From the NCBI RefSeq assembly GCF_016695175.1, contig NZ_CP068023.1, positions 3,363,501 through 3,427,500 of the forward strand: 64,000 nucleotides of DNA, read 5' to 3'. The notes under the pieces are model-generated. The model saw nothing but the letters and a program-made list of their open reading frames with translations, ran no database searches and was not told the origin of the DNA. The stretch comes from Pseudoalteromonas sp. GCY. Its GTDB lineage: Bacteria; Pseudomonadota; Gammaproteobacteria; Enterobacterales; Alteromonadaceae. Below, piece by piece: positions 38,946 through 47,319 of the stretch. A program made the position numbers and the translations under genes. Numbering within the stretch: the stretch's first letter is position 1; each line of letters starts with the position of its first letter.

Positions 38946-41246
38946 TGCAATTAATGGATGAAGGGCTTCTTGCCCTTCTTCTATTTTTGCCTCTAACTCA
39001 GAAACCCAACTCAATAGCGTCTCTTCCTCTTTGCCTTCTGATTCTAATTCCATTTTCTTCGCTTGTAATTGGGCAAGTTGCAGCCCTACCGAGCCAGCAG
39101 CACCTTTAACTTTATGTGCAACCGCACCATATTCCTCGATATCATTCTGTGCAACAGCCTCTCTGAGCTCTTGACAGTACTTAGGATTGAGCTTAGTAAA
39201 TAGGTCACAGCTTCTTTGGAATGCAGCTGCCCCCATAGACTCAACAAAGTCGCAAATGGTCTCTATATCTAAATCTGAGTATTCAGGTTGTGATAATGCT
39301 TCTCGAATATCGATACTTTGTTTGTTTTTCTGTGCCTCAATTCCAAATAACTCAGCGAGCATTTTGTCGAGCTTAGTAGTATTTATTGGTTTGGCCAAAG
39401 CTCCCTGAACATTAATCCCCTCAAGCTCTTGCTCGGCGCTTCTGACGTTTGCGGTTAAGGCAACAATTGGTAAGTGATCAAAGTGGCTGTCTTCTCTTAT
39501 TTGACGCGCGACAACATCACCATTGATATCTGGTAGCTGCATATCCAAGAGAATGAGATCTAGGTCATCCTCAGTTTCAACAAACGAGAGAGCGTCCTCG
39601 CCAGTTTCAGCCCAAATAACTTCATGCCCTCGCTGTTCTAATAGATTTGTTGCAATTTCAGCGTTTAACGGCACATCCTCAACAAGTAAAATGTACAAGC
39701 TCCTACCAGCATAACTCTGTTCTTTCGGTGCATTACATAGCTGTAACGGGATCTCAACATCAAAACGACTACCCTTACCTTCTTGGCTAGTAACCGCTAT
39801 CGTTCCTTTCATAGCCTGAACTAGGGCTTTAGTAACCGCAAGACCAATGCCCGAGCCAATCGCATTGCTGCCCGATGCATCTGGAGCCTTGTAATACATC
39901 TCAAAGATCCGCTCAAGCTGATCTTCGGATATTCCCATACCTGTATCTATAACGCTAATTGTCAGCCATGGCCCATCATCTCGATTCTCGCGGCGGCATT
40001 CCAGCGTCACATTACCCTTGTGGGTAAACTTCACTGCATTATTAATTAGATTCCAGAGTACCTGACGTAGACGTGTCGGATCGAGTAACGCATAAACGTC
40101 TAAGATTCCAGAACGATTGATAGTAAATTCTAAGCCCTTTTGGTCAGCAATTAGACCTGCAAAGTTGACTACATCGTTTATAAAATCAGAGACATTGATA
40201 CTGTCCGTTGCTATATCTAGCTGCTCCCTATCAATTTTATCTAAATCAATGATGTCATTAAAAATATTGCCAAGCGTCTCCGCGCTTGAAAACACGGTAT
40301 TACACCAGCTTTTTTGTTGCGCAGTCAGATCGGTGTCTAACATCATGCGCGTCAGACCAACAATACCATTAAGCGGAGTTCTTAATTCATGACTTAGCGT
40401 AGCAATAAACTTACCTTTATCCTTATACGCAGTTTCTAACGCCTGCTCGGCTTCTTTACGACTAGTAATATCACGACCAAAGGCCAACAAGCCTATATAT
40501 TCGCCTTTATCATTGATAAATGGCAGCTTGCGCATTTCAAACCAACGAGGTTCGCCTTCAACAGGATACTCTACGTCAAGTGTTAATGGTTGCTGTGTTT
40601 CTGATACCTGGCTATCTGTTTCAAGTACTTTTGGAAGATATTGCTCTGAATATATTTGTTCGACTGATTTACCAATTAGTTCTTCACTGCTTTTGCCCAT
40701 CACTAATTCGAACATCTTGTTACAGCCTGCGAATACACCGTTTTCATCGCGGTAATAGAACAGATCAGGAGATGAATCAACAATGCTTCGCAGTAACATA
40801 CCTTGCTGCGCAAGTTCTTGTTGGGTCTTTTTACGTTCTGCAATTTCTTTTCTTAATTCATCTATCGCGCGGTGTTTAGCATGCAGAGCAATTTTACGCT
40901 CGTCAATCTCACTATTTAAACGATTAATATTGTCCTTTAGCGTTTGGTTCAGCATCTTTTCTTGTTGTGTTGCCGACTCCAAATAGGCCTTGGACGAGTG
41001 TACCTCCCGCATTGCCGCAACGGACATCATGATGAGAGCGGGCGCAATAACAGCGGTTAAGAAAAAGAGTGCCGATATATCGACAATTTCAACTACACCT
41101 AAAGCAACATAGTAAAACATGCAAGATAGAATAACTGCAACGAAGAGCGTAAAAGCATACGCGATGGCAAACGCCCGCTTGTTACCGTATTTTTCTACCA
41201 AGTTTGATAAAATTCGAGCCCATGAGCCAAACGAATTTTCTGTCAT
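38925..41246 (-). CDS. arcB: Hybrid sensor kinase ArcB
   Basis: ArcB senses quinone redox state and phosphorylates ArcA. The 773-residue protein has two membrane helices (about 25-50 and 57-80), a leucine-rich coiled coil (90-145) and a PAS domain (150-262). A kinase core follows with His286 in ATLSHELRTPLNG and GSGIGLAVTKALV, then a receiver with Asp568 (LILLDMQLPDING) and an HPt domain with His711 (VAHKVKGAAGS). Cys175 matches the E. coli redox cysteine 180, but the position of Cys241 is Trp235 here. It is convergent with arcA. Confidence 0.95.
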   Translation of the reverse strand: MTENSFGSWARILSNLVEKYGNKRAFAIAYAFTLFVAVILSCMFYYVALGVVEIVDISALFFLTAVIAPALIMMSVAAMREVHSSKAYLESATQQEKMLNQTLKDNINRLNSEIDERKIALHAKHRAIDELRKEIAERKKTQQELAQQGMLLRSIVDSSPDLFYYRDENGVFAGCNKMFELVMGKSSEELIGKSVEQIYSEQYLPKVLETDSQVSETQQPLTLDVEYPVEGEPRWFEMRKLPFINDKGEYIGLLAFGRDITSRKEAEQALETAYKDKGKFIATLSHELRTPLNGIVGLTRMMLDTDLTAQQKSWCNTVFSSAETLGNIFNDIIDLDKIDREQLDIATDSINVSDFINDVVNFAGLIADQKGLEFTINRSGILDVYALLDPTRLRQVLWNLINNAVKFTHKGNVTLECRRENRDDGPWLTISVIDTGMGISEDQLERIFEMYYKAPDASGSNAIGSGIGLAVTKALVQAMKGTIAVTSQEGKGSRFDVEIPLQLCNAPKEQSYAGRSLYILLVEDVPLNAEIATNLLEQRGHEVIWAETGEDALSFVETEDDLDLILLDMQLPDINGDVVARQIREDSHFDHLPIVALTANVRSAEQELEGINVQGALAKPINTTKLDKMLAELFGIEAQKNKQSIDIREALSQPEYSDLDIETICDFVESMGAAAFQRSCDLFTKLNPKYCQELREAVAQNDIEEYGAVAHKVKGAAGSVGLQLAQLQAKKMELESEGKEEETLLSWVSELEAKIEEGQEALHPLIAKLAEDQ

Positions 41247-41567
41247 ATTATTACTTCACCATTGTTAAACACTTGTCAGGCAAGTTTATATTCTACCGCT
41301 TGAGCCTGACTGAATTGCTTTTCAAGCCCTCAAAGTAAATATTATACAAAAGCCCTAGTAATAAGCGAGTATAGAAATTGCAAGGTCAGATCATTCAGTC
41401 AATTTCATGCACACAAAGCAGAATGATAGATAACGGAAATGAGACTCTGTATCACTAAATGCACAAATCATCTAATTTAGTGCGGATAGATTTAAGCTCA
41501 CCATCCCAACTTAATCTGATTTCGTGTAATATGCCCGTTTTTTAAGTCGTGAGAAAAGAGAGCGTCG
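41247..41567. other. divergent control region arcB / folE2
   Basis: This 321-bp gap holds no gene. A TAGAAT element on the minus strand (about 41292) could be an arcB -10 site, and GTAATAT near 41526 could serve folE2. I looked for a Zur-like palindrome, since folE2 is often zinc-regulated, and did not see a convincing one. Confidence 0.4.
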
Positions 41568-42488
41568 ATGCAAAATAACATGCCAGACATTGCACACAGT
41601 GCTAGTGCGTTACAAACAGGAACTTTAGACTGGGTAGGCATGGGTAACATAGAGTTGCCTTTAGTATTAGAAAGCAAAGGCCTAAATCAAGTTACTGTTA
41701 CAGCCAAAGCCGATGCCTTTGTTAATTTGCAAAAAGAAAACGCAAAAGGCATTCACATGTCACGCCTCTTTCTTGCCCTTGACACTCTTTCTTGTGAACA
41801 AGTACTTACACCGAAAACTCTAAAGCAGTTGTTAGATAACTTTTTGAGTACGCATAGTGACTTAAGTACAGGTGCAAAAGTAACACTGCAGTTTGAGTTG
41901 CCTATCAGACGCCCTTCGCTTTTAAGTAAAAAAATGGGATGGAAATCATACCCAATTACCCTTGATGCAACTTTGATAAAAGGTATTTACAAACTAGAGC
42001 TGGCGCTTGACGTTACGTACTCGTCGACTTGTCCCTGTTCAGCTGCACTGTCTCGTCAGCTGATCCAAAATGCTTTCCAGCAAGCCTTTGATGGTAAACA
42101 ATTAGATTTCCATAGTGTACATGATTGGCTAGGCAGCACAGAAGGTATCGTTGCAACGCCTCACTCTCAACGCTCAATTGCAAATATAAAAGTTAAGCTT
42201 ACGAATAATAGTACTGAGTTTGAAATTTTGGATCTGATCGAGTTGGTTGAAAATGAGTTGAAAACTCCTGTTCAAGCTGCAGTTAAACGAGAAGATGAAC
42301 AAGAATTTGCGCGCCTCAACGGCCAAAACCTAATGTTTTGTGAAGATGCAGCAAGGAAGTTAAAAGCATTGCTAAACCAGCAAACTTATTTAGATTTCTA
42401 TGTGAAGATAAACCATTACGAATCTCTTCATGCTCATGACGCAGTGGCATATGCCGTGAAAGGGGCTGAAGACGGTTACAGCATTTAA
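41568..42488 (+). CDS. folE2: GTP cyclohydrolase IB FolE2
   Basis: FolE2 (GTP cyclohydrolase type IB) makes dihydroneopterin triphosphate for folate and queuosine without needing zinc. The 306-residue protein has the family's STCPCSAALSRQL segment with the metal-binding cysteine, PHSQRS, and a tunnel-fold layout with VEIPIRRPS-like strands (LPIRRPSLLSKKMGWKSYP). It is a single gene between arcB and a 21-bp perfect hairpin. A standard folE is not seen in the window, but it may lie elsewhere. Confidence 0.92.
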   Translation: MQNNMPDIAHSASALQTGTLDWVGMGNIELPLVLESKGLNQVTVTAKADAFVNLQKENAKGIHMSRLFLALDTLSCEQVLTPKTLKQLLDNFLSTHSDLSTGAKVTLQFELPIRRPSLLSKKMGWKSYPITLDATLIKGIYKLELALDVTYSSTCPCSAALSRQLIQNAFQQAFDGKQLDFHSVHDWLGSTEGIVATPHSQRSIANIKVKLTNNSTEFEILDLIELVENELKTPVQAAVKREDEQEFARLNGQNLMFCEDAARKLKALLNQQTYLDFYVKINHYESLHAHDAVAYAVKGAEDGYSI

Positions 42489-42501
42489 TTTATTCCGCTC
42501 C

Positions 42502-42548
42502 GTTTGCTACTAATCAGAGCTAGTTCATAGCTCTGATTAGTAGCAAAC
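42502..42548. terminator. perfect 21-bp stem between folE2 and the chemoreceptor gene
   Basis: Two 21-base arms, beginning GTTTGCTACTAATCAGAGC and its exact complement, flank the 5-base loop GTTCA. It lies 13 bp after folE2 and 44 bp from the end of the convergent chemoreceptor gene. There is no T run, so it is an atypical bidirectional terminator or another structured element. Confidence 0.6.
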
Positions 42549-42592
42549 CCATATTCAATCAATTCAGCGCGGTATTACTTTCAGTTACCTAC

Positions 42593-44185
42593 TCAACGGT
42601 TAGCACTGTTTAATTTTCGAATAAACTGCTCGACTAACACCTCTTGATTTTCTAAAGCCTTCTCTGTGTTTTTCATCGTTTCATGCGTCTTACGCGCACT
42701 TTCCATAGACTCATCCGCAAGACCTGAAATTGTCACAGCATTTGCGTTGAGCTCATTAGAAACACTCGACATTTCTTCTGTCGATGTGGCAATTTGATAG
42801 TTCAACCCTGAAATTTCATTCACTATCGTATTGATCGTTTCTAGACTCACTTTTGTGCCTTCAGCCTTTAGTACACACTCCGAAGAGCGCTCTACTCCAC
42901 TTTGAATTGCAGTAACCGCCCTTTCTGCACGTTGCCTCAGATCGGCAATAATACCATTAATTTCGGCTGTTGAATCTTGAGTCCTTTGCGCAAGCGCCCT
43001 TACCTCATCAGCAACAACCGCAAATCCTCTGCCTTGCTCACCAGCCCGTGCAGCCTCAATGGCAGCATTTAAAGCGAGCAAGTTGGTTTGCTCTGAGATC
43101 CCACGGATCACATCAACAACCCCTTCAATATTAACCGTTTGCGCATTGAGATCTTCTATATCTTTTTGCGTACGAGATAACTCTTCCGATAAGGCATAAT
43201 TATTCTCCATATTGTCATCAACGGCTTTGTTACCTTTAACAACGGATTCAAGCGCCGCTTCTGATTGCTGCGCTGCATTATTAGTATTAGAGGCTATTTC
43301 ACCAATCGACACTGACATCTGATTAATTGCTGTTGCTAAGGAGCCGGTTTGCGCTTGCTGTCGATTTAAAATATCAGAGCTCGTGTTACATTCTTGCATC
43401 GTTTTGGTTGCGTACTCTGAAACCGTGGCACTAGCATCTTTAACACGTCCAAGCACGGCTCTTAGCTCGGATTCTCTAGCGAGTAAAGCAAGCTCTATAG
43501 ATGCGACATCATTGACCTTGTTCAGATATACCTTTTGCATTAATGGGTTATCGTATACTTTTTTAGCTTTTTCGCTGAGCGATCGCACTGGAGCGAGGCG
43601 AGAATAAGTAATAAATAAAACAGCAACAGCTAGAACCGTTTCAGCAACAAAAGTCCAAGGTGATGTCGAAAGGCTTGAAATCAGCACGGTTAAAATATAA
43701 AAAGCAGCGATTATTGTCATCATTTGCGCCGAGAGCGACCAAGACGCTCTGGTGAATTTATTCGGCGACACACCATTATTTAAATCAGCATAAATACTTT
43801 CTGCACGATTAACGACTTCTCTACTTGGTTTTGTCCTAACCGATTGATATTCTACAGTCTTACCGGATGCATCTTTAATAGGAGTGACAAAAGCATTAAC
43901 CCAATAGTGATCTCCATTCTTGCAACGGTTTTTAACCATTCCCATCCAAGGTTTGCCCGCTTCGATATAATCCCATAAGTTCTTGAAAGCGGCTTTAGGC
44001 ATTGTTGGGTGCCTAACGATATTATGGGGCTTCCCCTCTAACTCGCTAAGTGAAAACCCAGCAACTTCACAAAACTGTGAATTCGCATACTTTATCTGAC
44101 CTTTTACATTTGTCGTTGAAAGTAGATTGTAAGAACTTGGATAATCGTTCTCTTTTCCTGTGTAATTGGCTCTACCTTTTGTCAT
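42593..44185 (-). CDS. Aer-like PAS chemoreceptor
   Basis: This 530-residue methyl-accepting chemotaxis protein has an N-terminal PAS domain (about 15-125, with [21 protein letters not shown] and [18 protein letters not shown]), as in the FAD-binding aerotaxis sensor Aer. Two closely spaced membrane helices (about 155-200) follow, without a periplasmic domain. The cytoplasmic signalling domain has the receptor tip [20 protein letters not shown] and [18 protein letters not shown]. It probably senses internal redox or energy state. FAD binding is inference. GAGCGAG precedes the ATG. Confidence 0.88.
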   Translation of the reverse strand: MTKGRANYTGKENDYPSSYNLLSTTNVKGQIKYANSQFCEVAGFSLSELEGKPHNIVRHPTMPKAAFKNLWDYIEAGKPWMGMVKNRCKNGDHYWVNAFVTPIKDASGKTVEYQSVRTKPSREVVNRAESIYADLNNGVSPNKFTRASWSLSAQMMTIIAAFYILTVLISSLSTSPWTFVAETVLAVAVLFITYSRLAPVRSLSEKAKKVYDNPLMQKVYLNKVNDVASIELALLARESELRAVLGRVKDASATVSEYATKTMQECNTSSDILNRQQAQTGSLATAINQMSVSIGEIASNTNNAAQQSEAALESVVKGNKAVDDNMENNYALSEELSRTQKDIEDLNAQTVNIEGVVDVIRGISEQTNLLALNAAIEAARAGEQGRGFAVVADEVRALAQRTQDSTAEINGIIADLRQRAERAVTAIQSGVERSSECVLKAEGTKVSLETINTIVNEISGLNYQIATSTEEMSSVSNELNANAVTISGLADESMESARKTHETMKNTEKALENQEVLVEQFIRKLNSANR

Positions 44186-44560
44186 AACTCGCTCTCGATC
44201 AAAAAGGGCAATAAGTAATAGATTATTACTTTCTTAGAAGTCGTAAAGAATTTCACCGAAAGACTGATTGAGATCATAGTGAAATATGATTTGATACTAA
44301 TTTGCTTAATTAAGTGATCTATTTTGAGGCGATAAAATCTTGTCGATAACAAGGCAAAAATTTTGTTATTTAGTTGTTCTAAATAAGAAATTTTTAACGC
44401 CGTTAGCGTCAGATTTGCTCCTTCAAATTGAGCAAGTATTAAGACAAATTGGTATGAATACTTAACAAACAACAGAAAGTTAATATAAAAGCTAGCAGAG
44501 TTCTGAACTTAAACAACTAAGAATGGCGAATATGATGAGAAATAGAATATTGAAGGTAAG
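44186..44560. other. intergenic region between chemoreceptor and tRNA-Glu array
   Basis: This 375-bp AT-rich stretch contains the 162-bp repeat at 44294-44455. An apparent 96-residue frame on the minus strand spans it, but it lies mostly in the repeat and resembles no protein I know. Nothing else was seen, and no clear terminator for the tRNA array was found. Confidence 0.5.
44294..44455. repeat. MITE-like repeat, about 162 bp
   Basis: The ends form imperfect terminal inverted repeats: ATACTAATTTGCTTAAT on the left and, read from the other side, ATACCAATTTGTCTTAAT on the right. The interior has no conserved coding content. The structure fits a non-autonomous miniature element or an intergenic repeat family. 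No target duplication is clear. The recollection that similar sequences recur in Pseudoalteromonas genomes could not be checked here. Confidence 0.55.
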
Positions 44561-44636
44561 TGGCGTCCCCTAGGGGATTCGAACCCCTGTTACCGCCGTG
44601 AAAGGGCGGTGTCCTAGGCCTCTAGACGAAGGGGAC
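44561..44636 (-). tRNA. tRNA-Glu(UUC), copy 6 (promoter-distal)
   Basis: The 76-base gene reads GTCCCCTTCGTCTAGAGG at its 5' end, has anticodon TTC in the loop CTTTCAC, a GGTTCGAATCC T-arm and an encoded CCA. It is identical to the five other Glu copies in this array. Confidence 0.97.
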
Positions 44637-44735
44637 GCAGAATTTCTTGCAAATCGCTGATTTGCTATTTCTGTGTCACTAGGACTTTATTTAACTGTTT
44701 ATCCTCTTGCTAACCGAGTTACTTACCAAAGTAAG

Positions 44736-44811
44736 TGGCGTCCCCTAGGGGATTCGAACCCCTGTTACCGCCGTGAAAGGGCGGTGTCCTAGGCCTCTAG
44801 ACGAAGGGGAC
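44736..44811 (-). tRNA. tRNA-Glu(UUC), copy 5
   Basis: Identical in sequence to the other array members, with encoded CCA. It is followed on its 3' side by a CTTAC-TTTG-GTAAG hairpin and a conserved spacer, giving a 175-bp unit with copy 6. Confidence 0.97.
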
Positions 44812-44910
44812 GCAGAATTTCTTGCAAATCGCTGATTTGCTATTTCTGTGTCACTAGGACTTTATTTAGCTGTTTATTCTCTCGCTAACCGAGTTACTTA
44901 CCAAAGTAAG

Positions 44911-44986
44911 TGGCGTCCCCTAGGGGATTCGAACCCCTGTTACCGCCGTGAAAGGGCGGTGTCCTAGGCCTCTAGACGAAGGGGAC
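44911..44986 (-). tRNA. tRNA-Glu(UUC), copy 4
   Basis: Identical tRNA sequence with encoded CCA. Its 5' spacer (44987-45055) is about 30 bp shorter than in the other units because the GCAAATC/GATTTGC hairpin is missing. Confidence 0.97.
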
Positions 44987-45055
44987 ACAGATGTGTCACT
45001 AGGACTTTATTTAGCTGTTTATTCTCTTACTAACCGAGTTACTTACCAAAGTAAG

Positions 45056-45131
45056 TGGCGTCCCCTAGGGGATTCGAACCCCTGTTACCGCCGTGAAAGG
45101 GCGGTGTCCTAGGCCTCTAGACGAAGGGGAC
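45056..45131 (-). tRNA. tRNA-Glu(UUC), copy 3
   Basis: Identical tRNA sequence with encoded CCA. The unit to copy 4 is 145 bp. Confidence 0.97.
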
Positions 45132-45231
45132 GCAGAATCTTTTTGCAAATCGCTGATTTGCTATTTCTGTGTCACTAGGACTTTATTTAGCTGTTTATTC
45201 TCTTGCTAACCGAGTTACTTACCAAAGTAAG

Positions 45232-45307
45232 TGGCGTCCCCTAGGGGATTCGAACCCCTGTTACCGCCGTGAAAGGGCGGTGTCCTAGGCCTCTAGACGA
45301 AGGGGAC
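45232..45307 (-). tRNA. tRNA-Glu(UUC), copy 2
   Basis: Identical tRNA sequence with encoded CCA. The unit to copy 3 is 176 bp. Confidence 0.97.
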
Positions 45308-45407
45308 GCAGAATTTCTTGCAAATCGCTGATTTGCTATTTCTGTGTCACTAGGACTTTATTTAGCTGTTTATTCTCTTTGCTAACCGAGTTACTTACCA
45401 AAGTAAG

Positions 45408-45483
45408 TGGCGTCCCCTAGGGGATTCGAACCCCTGTTACCGCCGTGAAAGGGCGGTGTCCTAGGCCTCTAGACGAAGGGGAC
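45408..45483 (-). tRNA. tRNA-Glu(UUC), copy 1
   Basis: Identical tRNA sequence with encoded CCA. It is the first Glu gene after tRNA-Ala, 75 bp downstream on the minus strand. Confidence 0.97.
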
Positions 45484-45558
45484 ACAATAACAAACAACTT
45501 CGCACTCGAGGCGTTGCCATTTGAATTATGTACTAGGACATATGCACTAACGATAAAT

Positions 45559-45634
<76 letters not shown>

Positions 45635-45683
45635 ATAATAGTCAGACTTGAACTGCTAGCCTGTATCGCTGAGTGCGGGGCGC

Positions 45684-45712
45684 ATTCTATGCAGGAGCAA
45701 AAATAAAGTCAA
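45684..45712 (-). promoter_or_regulatory. promoter of the tRNA-Ala/Glu operon
   Basis: On the minus strand TTGACT, a 17-bp spacer and TAGAAT are followed by GCGCCCCGC, a GC-rich discriminator typical of stringently controlled stable-RNA promoters. The tRNA-Ala gene begins about 50 bp downstream. Confidence 0.88.
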
Positions 45713-46099
45713 CTACTTTTATGAAAGTTTTTTCTAACTGATTCATTTTAAATCAAGAAGCGTAGAATATAACCAAACAACTCCTTTTTGCAAGCCTAAC
45801 ACCTTGAATTGGATTATTTATTACACACTTTAATACGCATATTAAAACGCATAGTTACCGGCATCTTTGTCTTTTTGTTTTAAATCCAATTAGGCCAAAA
45901 TGCGGCTCTTTTCTTTTTTCGTGTGATATCCAACCCTGCTTAATCCCGCACCATAACATGTTAAGCTCAGAAACTCATTTTACTCAGAATAAGATGATTC
46001 TTGGACTAAAAATATAAGCTCCCTCACCTCTTCTATAATGAAGAGCTTAGAGCATTGAGCATAAAATCATCACACAGTATAGTTTTTTAAAGTTAAGTG

Positions 46100-46127
46100 T
46101 TGACTCTTCTCAAACTAAACCTATAAT
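46100..46127 (+). promoter_or_regulatory. promoter of the tRNA-Val operon
   Basis: TTGACT, a 16-bp spacer and a perfect TATAAT are followed by ACCGCCCC, again a GC-rich discriminator. The first tRNA-Val gene begins 35 bp downstream. Confidence 0.88.
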
Positions 46128-46162
46128 ACCGCCCCACAACGGCAGACGTTGTAATACAATTT

Positions 46163-46238
46163 GGGTTGTTAGCTCAGTTGGGAGAGCATCGCCCTTACAA
46201 GGCGAGGGTCACTGGTTCAAGTCCAGTACAACCCACCA
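46163..46238 (+). tRNA. tRNA-Val(UAC), copy 1
   Basis: The 76-base gene begins GGGTTGTTAGCTCAGTTGGG, has anticodon TAC in TCGCC-CTTACAA-GGCGA, a GGTTCAAGTCC T-arm and an encoded CCA. All six copies are identical. Confidence 0.97.
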
Positions 46239-46270
46239 CTTTATTCTTTAAATAGAGTGGTCGATGCAAA

Positions 46271-46330
46271 GCATCGCACTAAGCCTGAACAAGGCAAGGG
46301 TCACTACTTCAAATGCAGTACAACCCACCA
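46271..46330 (+). pseudogene. tRNA-Val 3'-half remnant 1
   Basis: The sequence GCATCGCACTAAGCCTGAAC followed by AAGGCAAGGGTCAC and ending AGTACAACCCACCA resembles the 3' half of the Val tRNA, with a damaged anticodon arm and T-arm (ACTTCAAATGC). It has no 5' acceptor strand, so it cannot fold as a normal tRNA. Confidence 0.75.
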
Positions 46331-46395
46331 TTTCTACTCTTAGATTAGAATTGGACATTGAACTCGATTCAAGAGTATAAATTGAAACACAATTT

Positions 46396-46471
46396 GGGTT
46401 GTTAGCTCAGTTGGGAGAGCATCGCCCTTACAAGGCGAGGGTCACTGGTTCAAGTCCAGTACAACCCACCA
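46396..46471 (+). tRNA. tRNA-Val(UAC), copy 2
   Basis: Identical to copy 1, with encoded CCA. It lies 233 bp after copy 1, the only unit longer than 204 bp. Confidence 0.97.
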
Positions 46472-46503
46472 CTTTATTATTTAAATAGAGTGGTCGATGC
46501 AAA

Positions 46504-46563
46504 GCATCGCACTAAGCCTGAACAAGGCAAGGGTCACCGCTTAAAATGCAGTACAACCCACCA
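46504..46563 (+). pseudogene. tRNA-Val 3'-half remnant 2
   Basis: Same layout as remnant 1, with T-arm region CGCTTAAAATGC and a CCACCA end. The 5' half is replaced by two hairpins. Confidence 0.7.
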
Positions 46564-46599
46564 TAACTCTATTCAAGAGTATAAATTGAAACACAATTT

Positions 46600-46675
46600 G
46601 GGTTGTTAGCTCAGTTGGGAGAGCATCGCCCTTACAAGGCGAGGGTCACTGGTTCAAGTCCAGTACAACCCACCA
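46600..46675 (+). tRNA. tRNA-Val(UAC), copy 3
   Basis: Identical to copy 1, with encoded CCA, 204 bp after copy 2. Confidence 0.97.
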
Positions 46676-46707
46676 CTTTATTATTTAAATAGAGTGGTCG
46701 ATGCAAA

Positions 46708-46767
46708 GCATCGCACTAAGCCTGAACAAGGCAAGGGTCACCGCTTAAAATGCAGTACAACCCATCA
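46708..46767 (+). pseudogene. tRNA-Val 3'-half remnant 3
   Basis: Nearly identical to remnant 2, but its last triplet block reads CCATCA, so the CCA end is mutated. Confidence 0.7.
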
Positions 46768-46803
46768 TAACTCTATTCAAGAGTATAAATTGAAACACAA
46801 TTT

Positions 46804-46879
46804 GGGTTGTTAGCTCAGTTGGGAGAGCATCGCCCTTACAAGGCGAGGGTCACTGGTTCAAGTCCAGTACAACCCACCA
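46804..46879 (+). tRNA. tRNA-Val(UAC), copy 4
   Basis: Identical to copy 1, with encoded CCA, 204 bp after copy 3. Confidence 0.97.
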
Positions 46880-46911
46880 CTTTATTCTTAAAATAGAGTG
46901 GTCGATGCAAA

Positions 46912-46971
46912 GCATCGCACTAAGCCTGAACAAGGCAAGGGTCACCGCTTAAAACGCAGTACAACCCACCA
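46912..46971 (+). pseudogene. tRNA-Val 3'-half remnant 4
   Basis: Same layout as remnant 2, with T-arm region CGCTTAAAACGC and an intact CCACCA end. Confidence 0.7.
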
Positions 46972-47007
46972 TAACTCTATTCAAGAGTATAAATTGAAAC
47001 ATAATTT

Positions 47008-47083
47008 GGGTTGTTAGCTCAGTTGGGAGAGCATCGCCCTTACAAGGCGAGGGTCACTGGTTCAAGTCCAGTACAACCCACCA
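47008..47083 (+). tRNA. tRNA-Val(UAC), copy 5
   Basis: Identical to copy 1, with encoded CCA, 204 bp after copy 4. Confidence 0.97.
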
Positions 47084-47115
47084 CTTTATTCTTTAAATAG
47101 AGTGGTCGATGCAAA

Positions 47116-47175
47116 GCATCGCACTAAGTCTGAACAAGGCTAGGGTCACTGGTTCAAGTCCAGTACAACCCACCA
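47116..47175 (+). pseudogene. tRNA-Val 3'-half remnant 5 with intact T-arm
   Basis: Unlike remnants 1-4, this one keeps the exact T-arm and 3' acceptor strand of the functional gene (GGTCACTGGTTCAAGTCCAG then TACAACCCACCA). Only the 5' half and the anticodon arm are lost. Confidence 0.75.
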
Positions 47176-47211
47176 TAACTCTATTCAAGAGTATAAATTG
47201 AAACACAATTC

Positions 47212-47287
47212 GGGTTGTTAGCTCAGTTGGGAGAGCATCGCCCTTACAAGGCGAGGGTCACTGGTTCAAGTCCAGTACAACCCACCA
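47212..47287 (+). tRNA. tRNA-Val(UAC), copy 6
   Basis: Identical to copy 1, with encoded CCA, 204 bp after copy 5. Confidence 0.97.
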
Positions 47288-47319
47288 CTTTATTCTTTAA
47301 ATAGAGTGGTCGATGCAAA

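Larger units (their letters stand above)
44561..45483 (-). repeat. tandem repeat carrying six tRNA-Glu genes
   Basis: Units of 175, 175, 145, 176 and 176 bp separate the six identical tRNA-Glu genes. The spacer carries a CTTAC-TTTG-GTAAG hairpin right after the CCA and, in all spacers but one, a GCAAATC-AGC-GATTTGC hairpin. These are likely processing structures of the polycistronic precursor. Confidence 0.88.
45635..46162. other. divergent control region of the two tRNA operons
   Basis: This 528-bp stretch holds no gene. It has the Ala/Glu promoter at the left and the Val promoter at the right. In between lie AT-rich DNA and a CTCTTC-TATAAT-GAAGAG palindrome near 46040 that could be an extra -10 or a protein site. 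Confidence 0.55.

Noticed and set aside
44182-44472. A 96-residue frame overlapping the start of the chemoreceptor gene
   Set aside because: It lies mostly inside the 162-bp repeat, has no good ribosome-binding site and resembles no known protein.
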